13,156 nucleotides of DNA, taken from Lachnospiraceae bacterium. GTDB taxonomy: Bacteria; Bacillota; Clostridia; Lachnospirales; Lachnospiraceae. Shown here one piece after another: positions 6,101-12,229 of this stretch. Within the stretch, counting starts at the first letter, position 1; each line of letters begins with the position of its first letter. The notes beneath the pieces were generated by a model. It made no database searches. It saw only the letters and a program-made list of their open reading frames with translations, and was not told the origin of the DNA. The position numbers and the translations under genes were made by a program. The stretch is taken from the NCBI GenBank assembly GCA_024691065.1, contig JAILOA010000236.1, forward strand, positions 1 to 13,156. Direction: 5' to 3'.

Positions 6101-8589
6101 CATTCTGGGGTTCGGAAAATATACTCAGGCTGGAAAATAACAGTTATTGTAACTTAAAATTAAAACAATTCGGATATAAATACAGATCAGGTAAGGGCGC
6201 TTATAATTACTGGAAAGATGAAGAGACAGGCAGGTTTATAGACCACATTTCAAAGGGAACAGCCCTGCTTACACAGCTTTCACTGCCGATGGGCATAGGA
6301 ATTGTTTTCTACGTGGATGGAATAGAATATACCATGGATGCCTATTCCGACTGGGTATTAAATGATGAGAGAAAGCTTTCCAATAAAACGACCTGGCAGT
6401 TTACGCTTGATGAGCTTAACAGCGGTGAGCCTTTCGGTGTGGTTATCGGAAACTTTGATGATGAAGATGATACGATAGATGTTAACAATGTATCTTACGA
6501 TGGTTGGACATATTCTGTAAAAAGAACGCTCAAAATGAAGCTTTTAGAAGAAAATGTCCTTAAGATTTACGGTGATGGTATAATCGAGAAAAGGTCATTT
6601 GGTCATGACCTCAATGATTATCAGAAAAATGTAGCGAAGGTCATAATCAGTAATGGTATAGATGGTATAGGAGAGTACGCTTTCGAGGGTTTTGAAGCAG
6701 TAACCGAAATAGAGATAGGTAGCGGTGTTCAAAGTATCGGTAAAGGTGCCTTCAATGATATGAAGGAGCTCGTATTTTTAAATATTCCATCCACAGTCAA
6801 AGAAATATCAGATGAGGAAATAATTATGGGAACTGATAAGCTTTCTCTTATATTTAATAATTCCGATTCAAGTATAAAGCTCCTGGTTACTTCGGATTAC
6901 AGCCATAAGGCTCCGATGGTAAAATATTGGAGAAGCTTTGATACTGAAACTAATAAATGTGAAGCAGAGATTTCTAATGGTGTGGTCTTTGCAAAATATA
7001 TTGATGCGGTAAAATTACTGGGAGAGAGATTTGATTATAATGGATATACATATATGTTAAATATGTATGTATCCACTGAATGGCGTGTGTTTGTGCAGTC
7101 TATGGAAGCTGGTTTAGACGTAAGTACTGATCCAAATGAGTACAATATTTTGGATTCGATTGCAAATGTTTCGATTATTGATTATGCCGATGATTATGTT
7201 GATGGAATGGAGATTCCTGATATTAACACGTGTCTGTATATTAATGATTGGAAATATAAGCTTGTAAATGTAGCTTTACCGGCAGAAAAGCCTACGGATA
7301 CAGAGGATACTCAAGTTCCGGCACAGACAGAAGAAGCTTCTGCTGACAGTACTGAGGAAGCTGCGGATAGTACAGAGGAGCCGGATGTTACAAATGCACC
7401 GGAAAGCACTGAGGGAAGCGGATATATTCCGGTTCCGAGAAGAACAATTACTCCTGATTATATTGAGGAAACACCGGGAGTGACATATTCTCCAAGAAGA
7501 ACCATAACACCGGATTCGACTGCATCTTCCGAGGAAACATTAAAACCGGCAGATGTAGGTGCTTCACCGGAAGTAAGTAAAGGTCCTGAAGGAACGGATG
7601 GCAATGGAAGCACGCCTGGAAGTAGTATAAGCCCTGACGGAAAAGATGGCAGCGGAAGTAGTCCGGAGGGCAGTGCAAACCCTGACGGAAAGGATGGTAG
7701 CGGAAATAGTCCGGAAGGCAGCGCAGGCCCGGAAGGAACGGATGGCAATGGAAGCACGCCTGGAAGTAGTACAAGCCCTGATGGAAAGGATGGTAGCGGA
7801 AATATGCCTGGAAGTAGTACAAGCCCTGGCGGAAAAGATGGTAGCGGAAATATGCCAGGAAGTAGTGCAAGCCCTGACGGAAAGGATGGTAGCGGAAATA
7901 GTCCGGAAGGCAGTGCAGGCCCTGATGCAGAAAGCAGTTTAAAACCGGCAGATGGAAATGATTCCGAAAATGCATCGAGAGGAAGTATTGTAAATCCTTC
8001 AGATAATAAAGATTCGGAAACTGATAATTCTTCGGGCTCAGCGATTGATGCCACAGAGGATGATAATATAGGAAAGGATAAAAGTGAAAACAATAATTCA
8101 GGTGATAATGGATGGAATAATCCGGTAATTACACCGGCGCCGGGATATATATATACTCCGAAACCTACAGTTGTTGCTGCTACAGAAGAAGCAGTTGAAA
8201 AAGGAAGTTACATTACAATCGATGATATGCATTTAAAGATATTAAAGGCAGCTGACAGTAATGAGGACGGAAAGGTATCAATAACCGGAATGGATGGAAA
8301 TAAGGATACCATAAACATTCCGGATACTGTAATTATCGCCGGTGCAACCTATAAAATAGTAAAAATCGGTAAAAAAGCATTTAAAAATAATAAAAATGTA
8401 GATACTCTAATTATCGGGAAATACGTAAAGCAAATAGGTAAACAGGCGTTTTACGGGTGCAGGAAGCTTGAGTACATTAAGATATGCTCTAAGAAAATAA
8501 AGTCTGTAGGGAAAAATGCATTCAAGGGAATAAATAAAAATGCAATCATAAAAGCCAAAAAATCAATAAAAAAGAAGATAAAACTTTAG
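3142..8589 (+). CDS. Secreted transglutaminase-like and BspA-type leucine-rich-repeat protein
   Basis: This is an 1815-residue protein. ATG 3142 follows a weak GGGG ribosome site (3129-3132), and no better in-frame start precedes the signal peptide. Residues 55-72 are the hydrophobic core of a signal peptide with a ~52-residue n-region, probably cleaved near 75. Low-complexity Ser/Glu/Asn repeats reach about residue 320. Residues ~343-600 are transglutaminase-like, with C510 (VCDGYSYTAQ), H548 (SSGHAWNVV) and D564 (YMDVTWDD) forming a plausible triad. At ~647 an LRR head (LSGDILFINGTGTI) leads into about nine BspA/LRR_5 repeats (682-996). Unnamed domain 997-1131 is followed by a second head and short LRR block (1132-1250) and a related unnamed domain (1251-1380). 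A Pro/Gly/Ser linker holds seven 16-residue repeats, and a C-terminal LRR_5 module (1688-1815) ends in KKSIKKKIKL. No sortase signal is present. It is probably surface-retained, acting on wall or host proteins; the substrate is unknown. Confidence 0.88.
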   Translation: MNKNNGYKNGFKNVKNSFFYKGLSLTEDIALRKDTLLNNDIQLNKLKSKGFYKRLAVILTLSLGIAGISPAFSSAANIDLGSEAKSDTESGDGNIENTQNSDILASKDISTPETLNSKASEDISTPEILNSKASEGISTPEILNSKASEDIINSELGEEYSGEYDAVTLKMDGTIVSETVTGEKEYTYYLGEESGYDEEIINYMDERTGAGSKYNATESDNNSETVESENDSETAESGNNSETMESDNKSGASNSTNINSENSEKNIESTEESNQKNNKSNILKNTDEEDDKDTASQSAIEENNTASQSAVEENKYHKLFVDTSDQWGFDEIKTEYAATQKLELYKRGIEVFENILFYEDDFYLISKYGNNNSSGRGYYGGRVRYSDLALDGDDLVHVMDFIRLDTPFIYCFDSAFYDNDYYYIFVTKPYATAEKRFGLADYIYDYLENMQTYILENPDLFDSNYDILKYVHDQMIKHVNYDYDHITETETHNITGYFRDYYGLDPLFVCDGYSYTAQLILNYLDVFCVITGGSGTSKERAKYASSGHAWNVVKIGNGEYYYMDVTWDDNVSGQDYGTNRIVYTYFLKGTTFFDKNHYSYRTNNDGHRYADPPVGKDDYDYSDGETDGRIVEPDPTYEIPDYEENYFEYVLSGDILFINGTGTIRTEDDYMKNPWYKFKDEIVSIKIGEGITGIGNGAFRNCYNLEEIEFPESMVTIGAYAFYNCNSLKNVMLTDNITCLSKYSFAECDELRSVSIGKMEKAKIAQYDSKISRYAFDNSLKLESITVDPENPVLKAVDSVLFTKDGTELIMYPVSKQDTSYTVPDGVTILNNECMLGNKYLEELTLCDGIEYYGNSAVAFCDSLKTVNFGDPGTEYVTYKDSFLYATAIDTITVPEDASFFEMKDGVLFTESGKFLSYYTFSNTAKEYVIPDGTERLCVFCFDSVSSIEKVVIPNTVRRIDMEAFFYCYNLSEVIIGNGVSTLSDSAFWGSENILRLENNSYCNLKLKQFGYKYRSGKGAYNYWKDEETGRFIDHISKGTALLTQLSLPMGIGIVFYVDGIEYTMDAYSDWVLNDERKLSNKTTWQFTLDELNSGEPFGVVIGNFDDEDDTIDVNNVSYDGWTYSVKRTLKMKLLEENVLKIYGDGIIEKRSFGHDLNDYQKNVAKVIISNGIDGIGEYAFEGFEAVTEIEIGSGVQSIGKGAFNDMKELVFLNIPSTVKEISDEEIIMGTDKLSLIFNNSDSSIKLLVTSDYSHKAPMVKYWRSFDTETNKCEAEISNGVVFAKYIDAVKLLGERFDYNGYTYMLNMYVSTEWRVFVQSMEAGLDVSTDPNEYNILDSIANVSIIDYADDYVDGMEIPDINTCLYINDWKYKLVNVALPAEKPTDTEDTQVPAQTEEASADSTEEAADSTEEPDVTNAPESTEGSGYIPVPRRTITPDYIEETPGVTYSPRRTITPDSTASSEETLKPADVGASPEVSKGPEGTDGNGSTPGSSISPDGKDGSGSSPEGSANPDGKDGSGNSPEGSAGPEGTDGNGSTPGSSTSPDGKDGSGNMPGSSTSPGGKDGSGNMPGSSASPDGKDGSGNSPEGSAGPDAESSLKPADGNDSENASRGSIVNPSDNKDSETDNSSGSAIDATEDDNIGKDKSENNNSGDNGWNNPVITPAPGYIYTPKPTVVAATEEAVEKGSYITIDDMHLKILKAADSNEDGKVSITGMDGNKDTINIPDTVIIAGATYKIVKIGKKAFKNNKNVDTLIIGKYVKQIGKQAFYGCRKLEYIKICSKKIKSVGKNAFKGINKNAIIKAKKSIKKKIKL
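3454..3593 (+). repeat. 42-bp in-frame tandem repeats after the signal peptide
   Basis: Units 3454-3495, 3496-3537 and 3538-3579, plus a partial at 3580-3593, encode ASEDISTPEILNSK with minor changes. They form the first part of the mature N-terminus and are nearly identical at the DNA level, so copy number may vary between strains. Confidence 0.9.
3793..3897 (+). repeat. 27-bp in-frame repeats encoding ESxNxSETx
   Basis: Units begin with GAATCG at 3793, 3820, 3847 and 3874, encoding ESDNNSETV, ESENDSETA, ESGNNSETM and ESDNKSGAS. The acidic, Ser/Asn-rich array is a likely flexible spacer between the N-terminal repeats and the transglutaminase-like domain. Confidence 0.85.
7585..7920 (+). repeat. 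Seven 48-bp in-frame repeats encoding a Pro/Gly/Ser linker
   Basis: Exactly seven 48-base units start at 7585, 7633, 7681, 7729, 7777, 7825 and 7873. The consensus is P(D/E)G(K/T)DG(S/N)GNxP(G/E)(S/G)Sxx. Units 1 and 4 differ at two bases, and units 3 and 7 at one, so the order points to duplication of multi-unit blocks. Gly is not at every third position, so this is not a collagen helix. It links the second unnamed domain to the C-terminal LRR module. Confidence 0.92.
8203..8586 (+). other. C-terminal LRR_5 and lysine-rich module of the 1815-residue protein
   Basis: It opens with GSYITIDDMHLKIL, followed by INIPDTVIIAGATYKIVKIG, then LRR_5 turns (IGKKAF, IGKQAFYGC, VGKNAFKG) and the basic tail KKSIKKKIKL. 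The same order appears at the C-terminus of the minus-strand protein (12233-12715). Similar ends are common on Lachnospiraceae secreted proteins (established pattern, from memory). A role in wall retention is inference. Confidence 0.7.
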
Positions 8590-8634
8590 GGGTGAAAATG
8601 TCAATATTTACTAAGCATTGTGAGATAAAAAGGT

Positions 8635-8663
8635 TTGATTTTTGTATAATTATATGTTAAAAT
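8635..8663 (+). promoter_or_regulatory. ileS promoter, extended -10
   Basis: TTGATT (8635-8640), a 17-base spacer and TAAAAT (8658-8663), with TG at 8655-8656 making an extended -10. The start would be near 8670, leaving a leader of about 50 bases. No terminator is visible between the stop at 8589 and this promoter, so read-through from the upstream gene is possible. Confidence 0.75.
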
Positions 8664-8710
8664 CAATGTTTGTAATTTTAGTACAATTTATTACCTACTT
8701 AAAGAGAAGA

Positions 8711-8715
8711 GGGAG
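8711..8715 (+). promoter_or_regulatory. ileS ribosome binding site
   Basis: GGGAG within AGAGGGAGA lies 8 bases before ATG 8724. This fixes the start, consistent with the N-terminus expected for the family. Confidence 0.8.
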
Positions 8716-8723
8716 AAACAATC

Positions 8724-11700
8724 ATGTATAAAAAAGTATCAAAAGACATGAATTTCGTTGAGCGTGAAAGAGGCGTTGAACAATTTTGGAAGGATAATAA
8801 CATCTTTCAAAAATCTATGGATATAAGAAAGGGATGTCCTACATATACATTTTATGACGGACCTCCAACAGCTAATGGTCAGCCACATATCGGACATGTT
8901 CTTACCAGAGTTATAAAGGATATGATTCCTCGTTATAAGACCATGAGAGGTTATTTCGTGCCACGTAAGGCAGGATGGGACACTCACGGACTTCCTGTAG
9001 AGCTTGAGGTTGAGAAGCTTCTTGGAATCGACGGAAAAGAGCAGATAGAAGAGTATGGTTTAGAGCCGTTTATTGATAAATGTAAGGAATCTGTATGGAA
9101 GTACAAGGGCATGTGGGAAGAGTTTTCCGGACGTGTTGGCTTCTGGGCAGATATGGATGATCCATATGTTACATATCATGATGACTTCATCGAGTCTGAA
9201 TGGTGGGCTTTAAAGCAAATTTGGGATAAAGGATTATTATATAAAGGCTTCAAGATTGTTCCTTATTGTCCTCGTTGCGGTACACCTCTTTCTTCACACG
9301 AGGTTGCACAGGGATATAAGGCAGTTAAGGAGCGTTCGGCAATCGTTCGTTTCAAGGTAGTCGGAGAGGATGCATATTTCCTTGCATGGACAACAACTCC
9401 ATGGACACTTCCTTCAAACGTTGCTCTTTGTATGAATCCAAATGAAACCTATACAAAGGTAAAGGCAAAGGACGGCTATACATATTATATGGCTGAGGCT
9501 CTTCTGGATACAGTTCTTTCAGGACTTACAGAGGGAGATGAGAAGGTTTACGAAGTACTTGAAACTTATAAGGGAACTGATCTTGAGGGCAAGGAGTATG
9601 AGCCGCTCTTTGATTTTGTAAAGCCTGTTGTTGAGAAACAGCATAAAAAGGGACATTATATTACTGTAGATGACTATGTAACCATGTCAGATGGTACCGG
9701 TATCGTTCATATAGCTCCTGCATTTGGTGAGGACGACTCACGTGTGGGCAGAAACTATGATCTTCCTTTTGTACAGTTTGTAGATAGTCATGGTAATATG
9801 ACCGAGGAAACACCTTATGCCGGAACATTTGTTAAGGATGCAGATTTACAGATTTTAAAGGATTTAGAGGCAGCAGGACTTCTTTTTGCAGCACCTAAAT
9901 TCGAACATGATTATCCATTCTGCTGGAGATGTGATACACCGCTTATCTATTATGCACGTGAGTCATGGTTCGTTAAAATGACAGCAGTTCGTGATGATCT
10001 CGTTAAGAATAATAATACAGTAAACTGGATTCCTGAATCCATCGGTAAAGGTCGTTTCGGCGACTGGCTTGAGAATATCCAGGATTGGGGTATTTCAAGA
10101 AACCGTTATTGGGGAACTCCATTAAATATTTGGGAATGTGAAGGCTGTGGCCACCAGGAATCAATCGGTTCCAGGAAAGAGCTTGCAGAGCGCTCAGGAA
10201 ACCCTGATGATGAGAAGACAGAGCTTCACAGACCATTTATAGATAACGTTACATTTACCTGTCCTGATTGTGGTAAGGTAATGAGAAGGGTACCTGAGGT
10301 AATTGACTGCTGGTTCGATTCAGGAGCAATGCCATTTGCACAGCACCATTATCCATTCGAGAATAAGGATTTATTCGAACAGCAATTCCCGGCACAGTTC
10401 ATTTCAGAGGCTGTAGATCAGACCAGAGGCTGGTTCTACTCACTCATGGCTGAGTCAACATTGCTATTCAACAAGGCTCCTTATGAAAATGTAATCGTCC
10501 TCGGACATGTCCAGGATGAGAATGGTCAGAAGATGAGTAAGTCCAAAGGAAATGCAGTTGATCCTATGAATGCTCTTTCAGAGCACGGTGCAGATGCTAT
10601 CCGTTGGTATTTTTACATTAACTCTGCTCCATGGCTTCCAAACCGTTTCCATGACAAGGCTGTTACGGAAGGCCAGAGAAAGTTTATGGGTACACTTTGG
10701 AATACATATGCATTCTTCGTACTTTACGCAGATATTGATAATTTCGATCCGACACAGTATAAGTTGGAATATGATAAACTCCCTGTAATCGATAAATGGC
10801 TTATTTCCAAGCTTAATTCTACGGTTAAGGAAGTTATATCCTGTATGGATGCTTACAAGATTCCTGAAACAGCTAAGGCGCTCAGCGCATTCGTGGATGA
10901 GATGAGTAACTGGTATGTTCGTCGTTCACGTAACCGTTTCTGGGCTAAGGGTATGGAGCAGGATAAGATTAATGCATACATGACCCTTTATACAGCGCTT
11001 GTAACCATCTCAAAGGCAGCAGCACCTATGGTTCCATTCCTTACAGAGGAAATCTATCAGAACCTTGTAGCAGGCTTGGATAAGAGTGCACCTGAGAGTA
11101 TTCACCTTTGTGATTTCCCTGAGGTAAATGAAGCTTACATCGATACAGAGCTTGAGAATACTATGGAAACAGTTCTAAATGTTGTTGTTACCGGTCGTTC
11201 ATGCCGTGAAATCGCTAAGATCAAGAATCGTCAGCCTATCGCTGAAATGTTTATAAATACCGAGAAAGAGCTTTCAGAGTTCTACATTGATATCGTTAAA
11301 GATGAGTTAAATGTTAAGAAGGTAACTCAGACAGATTCAATGGATGGCTTTATGAGCTACAGCTTCAAGCCTCAATTAAAGACTCTCGGACGCCGTTTCG
11401 GAAAGAACATAAATCTTGTTAAGCAGATTCTTGCTGACATAGACGGTAATAAAGCAATGGCAGAGCTTAATGAGAAGGAAACGCTTACCATAAATGTTGA
11501 TGGTGTGGATGAAGCTCTTACCAGAGATGATCTTCTCATCGAGACTGTACAGTCTGAAAAGTATGTTACACAGACAGATAAAGGAATCACAGTTGTTCTT
11601 GATACATCCCTTACACCGGAGCTCATCGAAGAAGGTTTCGTAAGAGAGATAATCAGTAAGCTTCAGACAATGAGAAAAGAAGCAGACTTCGAGGTTATGG

Positions 11701-11876
11701 ATCTCATTACAATCGGTGCCAGTGGAAATGAAAAGATCTGCACCATAATCGAGAATAACAAGGAAGAAATCTTAAGAGCTACAATGGCTACAGAGTTCAA
11801 GAAAGACAGTGATCTTGAGTATGCAAAAGAGTGGAAGATTAATGGAGAGAATGTAAAACTTTCGGTCCAAAAATAG
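8724..11876 (+). CDS. ileS: Isoleucyl-tRNA synthetase, IleS2 (eukaryote-like) type
   Basis: This cytoplasmic class Ia enzyme charges tRNA-Ile with isoleucine using ATP. It is complete at 1050 residues, longer than the E. coli type (~940) and typical of IleS2. Visible parts: Rossmann HIGH signature at 55-58 (PHIGH); KMSKS at 603-607; the CP1 editing domain with WTTTPWTLPSN (222-232) and GTGIVHIAPAFGEDD (324-338), which hydrolyses mischarged Val-tRNA; CxxC pairs at 182/185, 400/403, 472/475 and 513/516, likely zinc ligands; then the anticodon-binding helical domain (WYVRRSRNRFW) and an IleS2-type C-terminus. The strings PTANGQPHIGHVLTRVIKD and VPRKAGWDTHGLPVELEVEK mark type 2 rather than type 1. 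It has its own promoter and terminator and appears monocistronic. No broken motif is seen. Confidence 0.97.
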   Translation: MYKKVSKDMNFVERERGVEQFWKDNNIFQKSMDIRKGCPTYTFYDGPPTANGQPHIGHVLTRVIKDMIPRYKTMRGYFVPRKAGWDTHGLPVELEVEKLLGIDGKEQIEEYGLEPFIDKCKESVWKYKGMWEEFSGRVGFWADMDDPYVTYHDDFIESEWWALKQIWDKGLLYKGFKIVPYCPRCGTPLSSHEVAQGYKAVKERSAIVRFKVVGEDAYFLAWTTTPWTLPSNVALCMNPNETYTKVKAKDGYTYYMAEALLDTVLSGLTEGDEKVYEVLETYKGTDLEGKEYEPLFDFVKPVVEKQHKKGHYITVDDYVTMSDGTGIVHIAPAFGEDDSRVGRNYDLPFVQFVDSHGNMTEETPYAGTFVKDADLQILKDLEAAGLLFAAPKFEHDYPFCWRCDTPLIYYARESWFVKMTAVRDDLVKNNNTVNWIPESIGKGRFGDWLENIQDWGISRNRYWGTPLNIWECEGCGHQESIGSRKELAERSGNPDDEKTELHRPFIDNVTFTCPDCGKVMRRVPEVIDCWFDSGAMPFAQHHYPFENKDLFEQQFPAQFISEAVDQTRGWFYSLMAESTLLFNKAPYENVIVLGHVQDENGQKMSKSKGNAVDPMNALSEHGADAIRWYFYINSAPWLPNRFHDKAVTEGQRKFMGTLWNTYAFFVLYADIDNFDPTQYKLEYDKLPVIDKWLISKLNSTVKEVISCMDAYKIPETAKALSAFVDEMSNWYVRRSRNRFWAKGMEQDKINAYMTLYTALVTISKAAAPMVPFLTEEIYQNLVAGLDKSAPESIHLCDFPEVNEAYIDTELENTMETVLNVVVTGRSCREIAKIKNRQPIAEMFINTEKELSEFYIDIVKDELNVKKVTQTDSMDGFMSYSFKPQLKTLGRRFGKNINLVKQILADIDGNKAMAELNEKETLTINVDGVDEALTRDDLLIETVQSEKYVTQTDKGITVVLDTSLTPELIEEGFVREIISKLQTMRKEADFEVMDLITIGASGNEKICTIIENNKEEILRATMATEFKKDSDLEYAKEWKINGENVKLSVQK

Positions 11877-11940
11877 GGGACGTTACCTTACAGTCGACGG
11901 AACCCGGTGACCAAATCTTGTTTTGTTTTGAGTTAAATAT

Positions 11941-11975
11941 AAAAACTCCCGTTCATTTGAATGGGAGTTTTTTTT
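11941..11975 (+). terminator. Rho-independent terminator of ileS
   Basis: AAAAACTCCC (11941-11950) pairs with GGGAGTTTTT (11963-11972), extended inward by a G-T pair and TTC/GAA. A run of eight T (11968-11975) follows. It starts 65 bases after the ileS stop. Confidence 0.93.
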
Positions 11976-12009
11976 GTGGTTTGATATAGTATATATTAAT
12001 TATAGTATA

Positions 12010-12104
12010 TTATAATGAATCCGGTATATTATAATGATTCTTATTTATTATAATGAATCCGGTATATTATAATGATTCTTATATTTTTTAATGATTCCGG
12101 TATA
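12010..12104. repeat. AT-rich array of five 19-bp units in alternating A/B order
   Basis: Units start at 12010, 12029, 12048, 12067 and 12086. Type A (TTATAATGAATCCGGTATA) occupies positions 1 and 3, type B (TTATAATGATTCTTATTTA and a variant) positions 2 and 4, and unit 5 is A-like (TTTTAATGATTCCGGTATA). A weaker unit may precede at 11991. GAATC in A and GATTC in B are inverted relative to each other, so each pair could form a small hairpin. It lies between two convergent genes and codes for nothing. Confidence 0.85.
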
Positions 12105-12152
12105 TTTTTTCTTTTTGATAAAATCTTATTTTAAAGTTCTTATAATAAATAA

Positions 12153-12178
12153 GGCCCCGGGTGTTGTCACCCGAGGCC
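12153..12178 (-). terminator. Hairpin terminator for the minus-strand LRR gene
   Basis: GGCC (12153-12156) pairs with GGCC (12175-12178), and CGGGTG (12158-12163) with CACCCG (12168-12173), with one C-A mismatch and a TTGT loop. It lies about 50 bases past the minus-strand stop. Read on the minus strand it is followed by TTATTTATTATAAG, a T-rich but interrupted tract. The stem is strong and the tail weak. Confidence 0.7.
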
Positions 12179-12197
12179 ATTAAATTAAAGAAGTAGT

Positions 12198-12222
12198 TTA
12201 ATAACAAATAATTTGTTATTAA
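12198..12222. repeat. AT-rich perfect palindrome downstream of the minus-strand gene
   Basis: TTAATAACAAAT (12198-12209) and ATTTGTTATTAA (12211-12222) are perfect 12-bp inverted repeats around one central base. It begins 8 bases past the minus-strand stop codon. It could be a weak 3' UTR hairpin or a protein site. Confidence 0.6.
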
Positions 12223-12229
12223 GAGTTAA

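Noticed and set aside
7585..7920. CRISPR or collagen reading of the periodic array
   Set aside because: There are no variable spacers, units are in frame and similar throughout, and Gly is not at every third residue.
7458..8093. Long minus-strand open frame of 211 codons
   Set aside because: It is opposite the 48-bp repeat array of the 1815-residue gene; the low-complexity repeats keep the other frames open. There is no start context or family signature.
8590..8634. Terminator between the 1815-residue gene and ileS
   Set aside because: No inverted repeat with a T-run is visible; the only strong signal is the promoter.
12010..12104. CRISPR reading of the 19-bp array
   Set aside because: Units are directly adjacent with no spacers and no cas genes are present.
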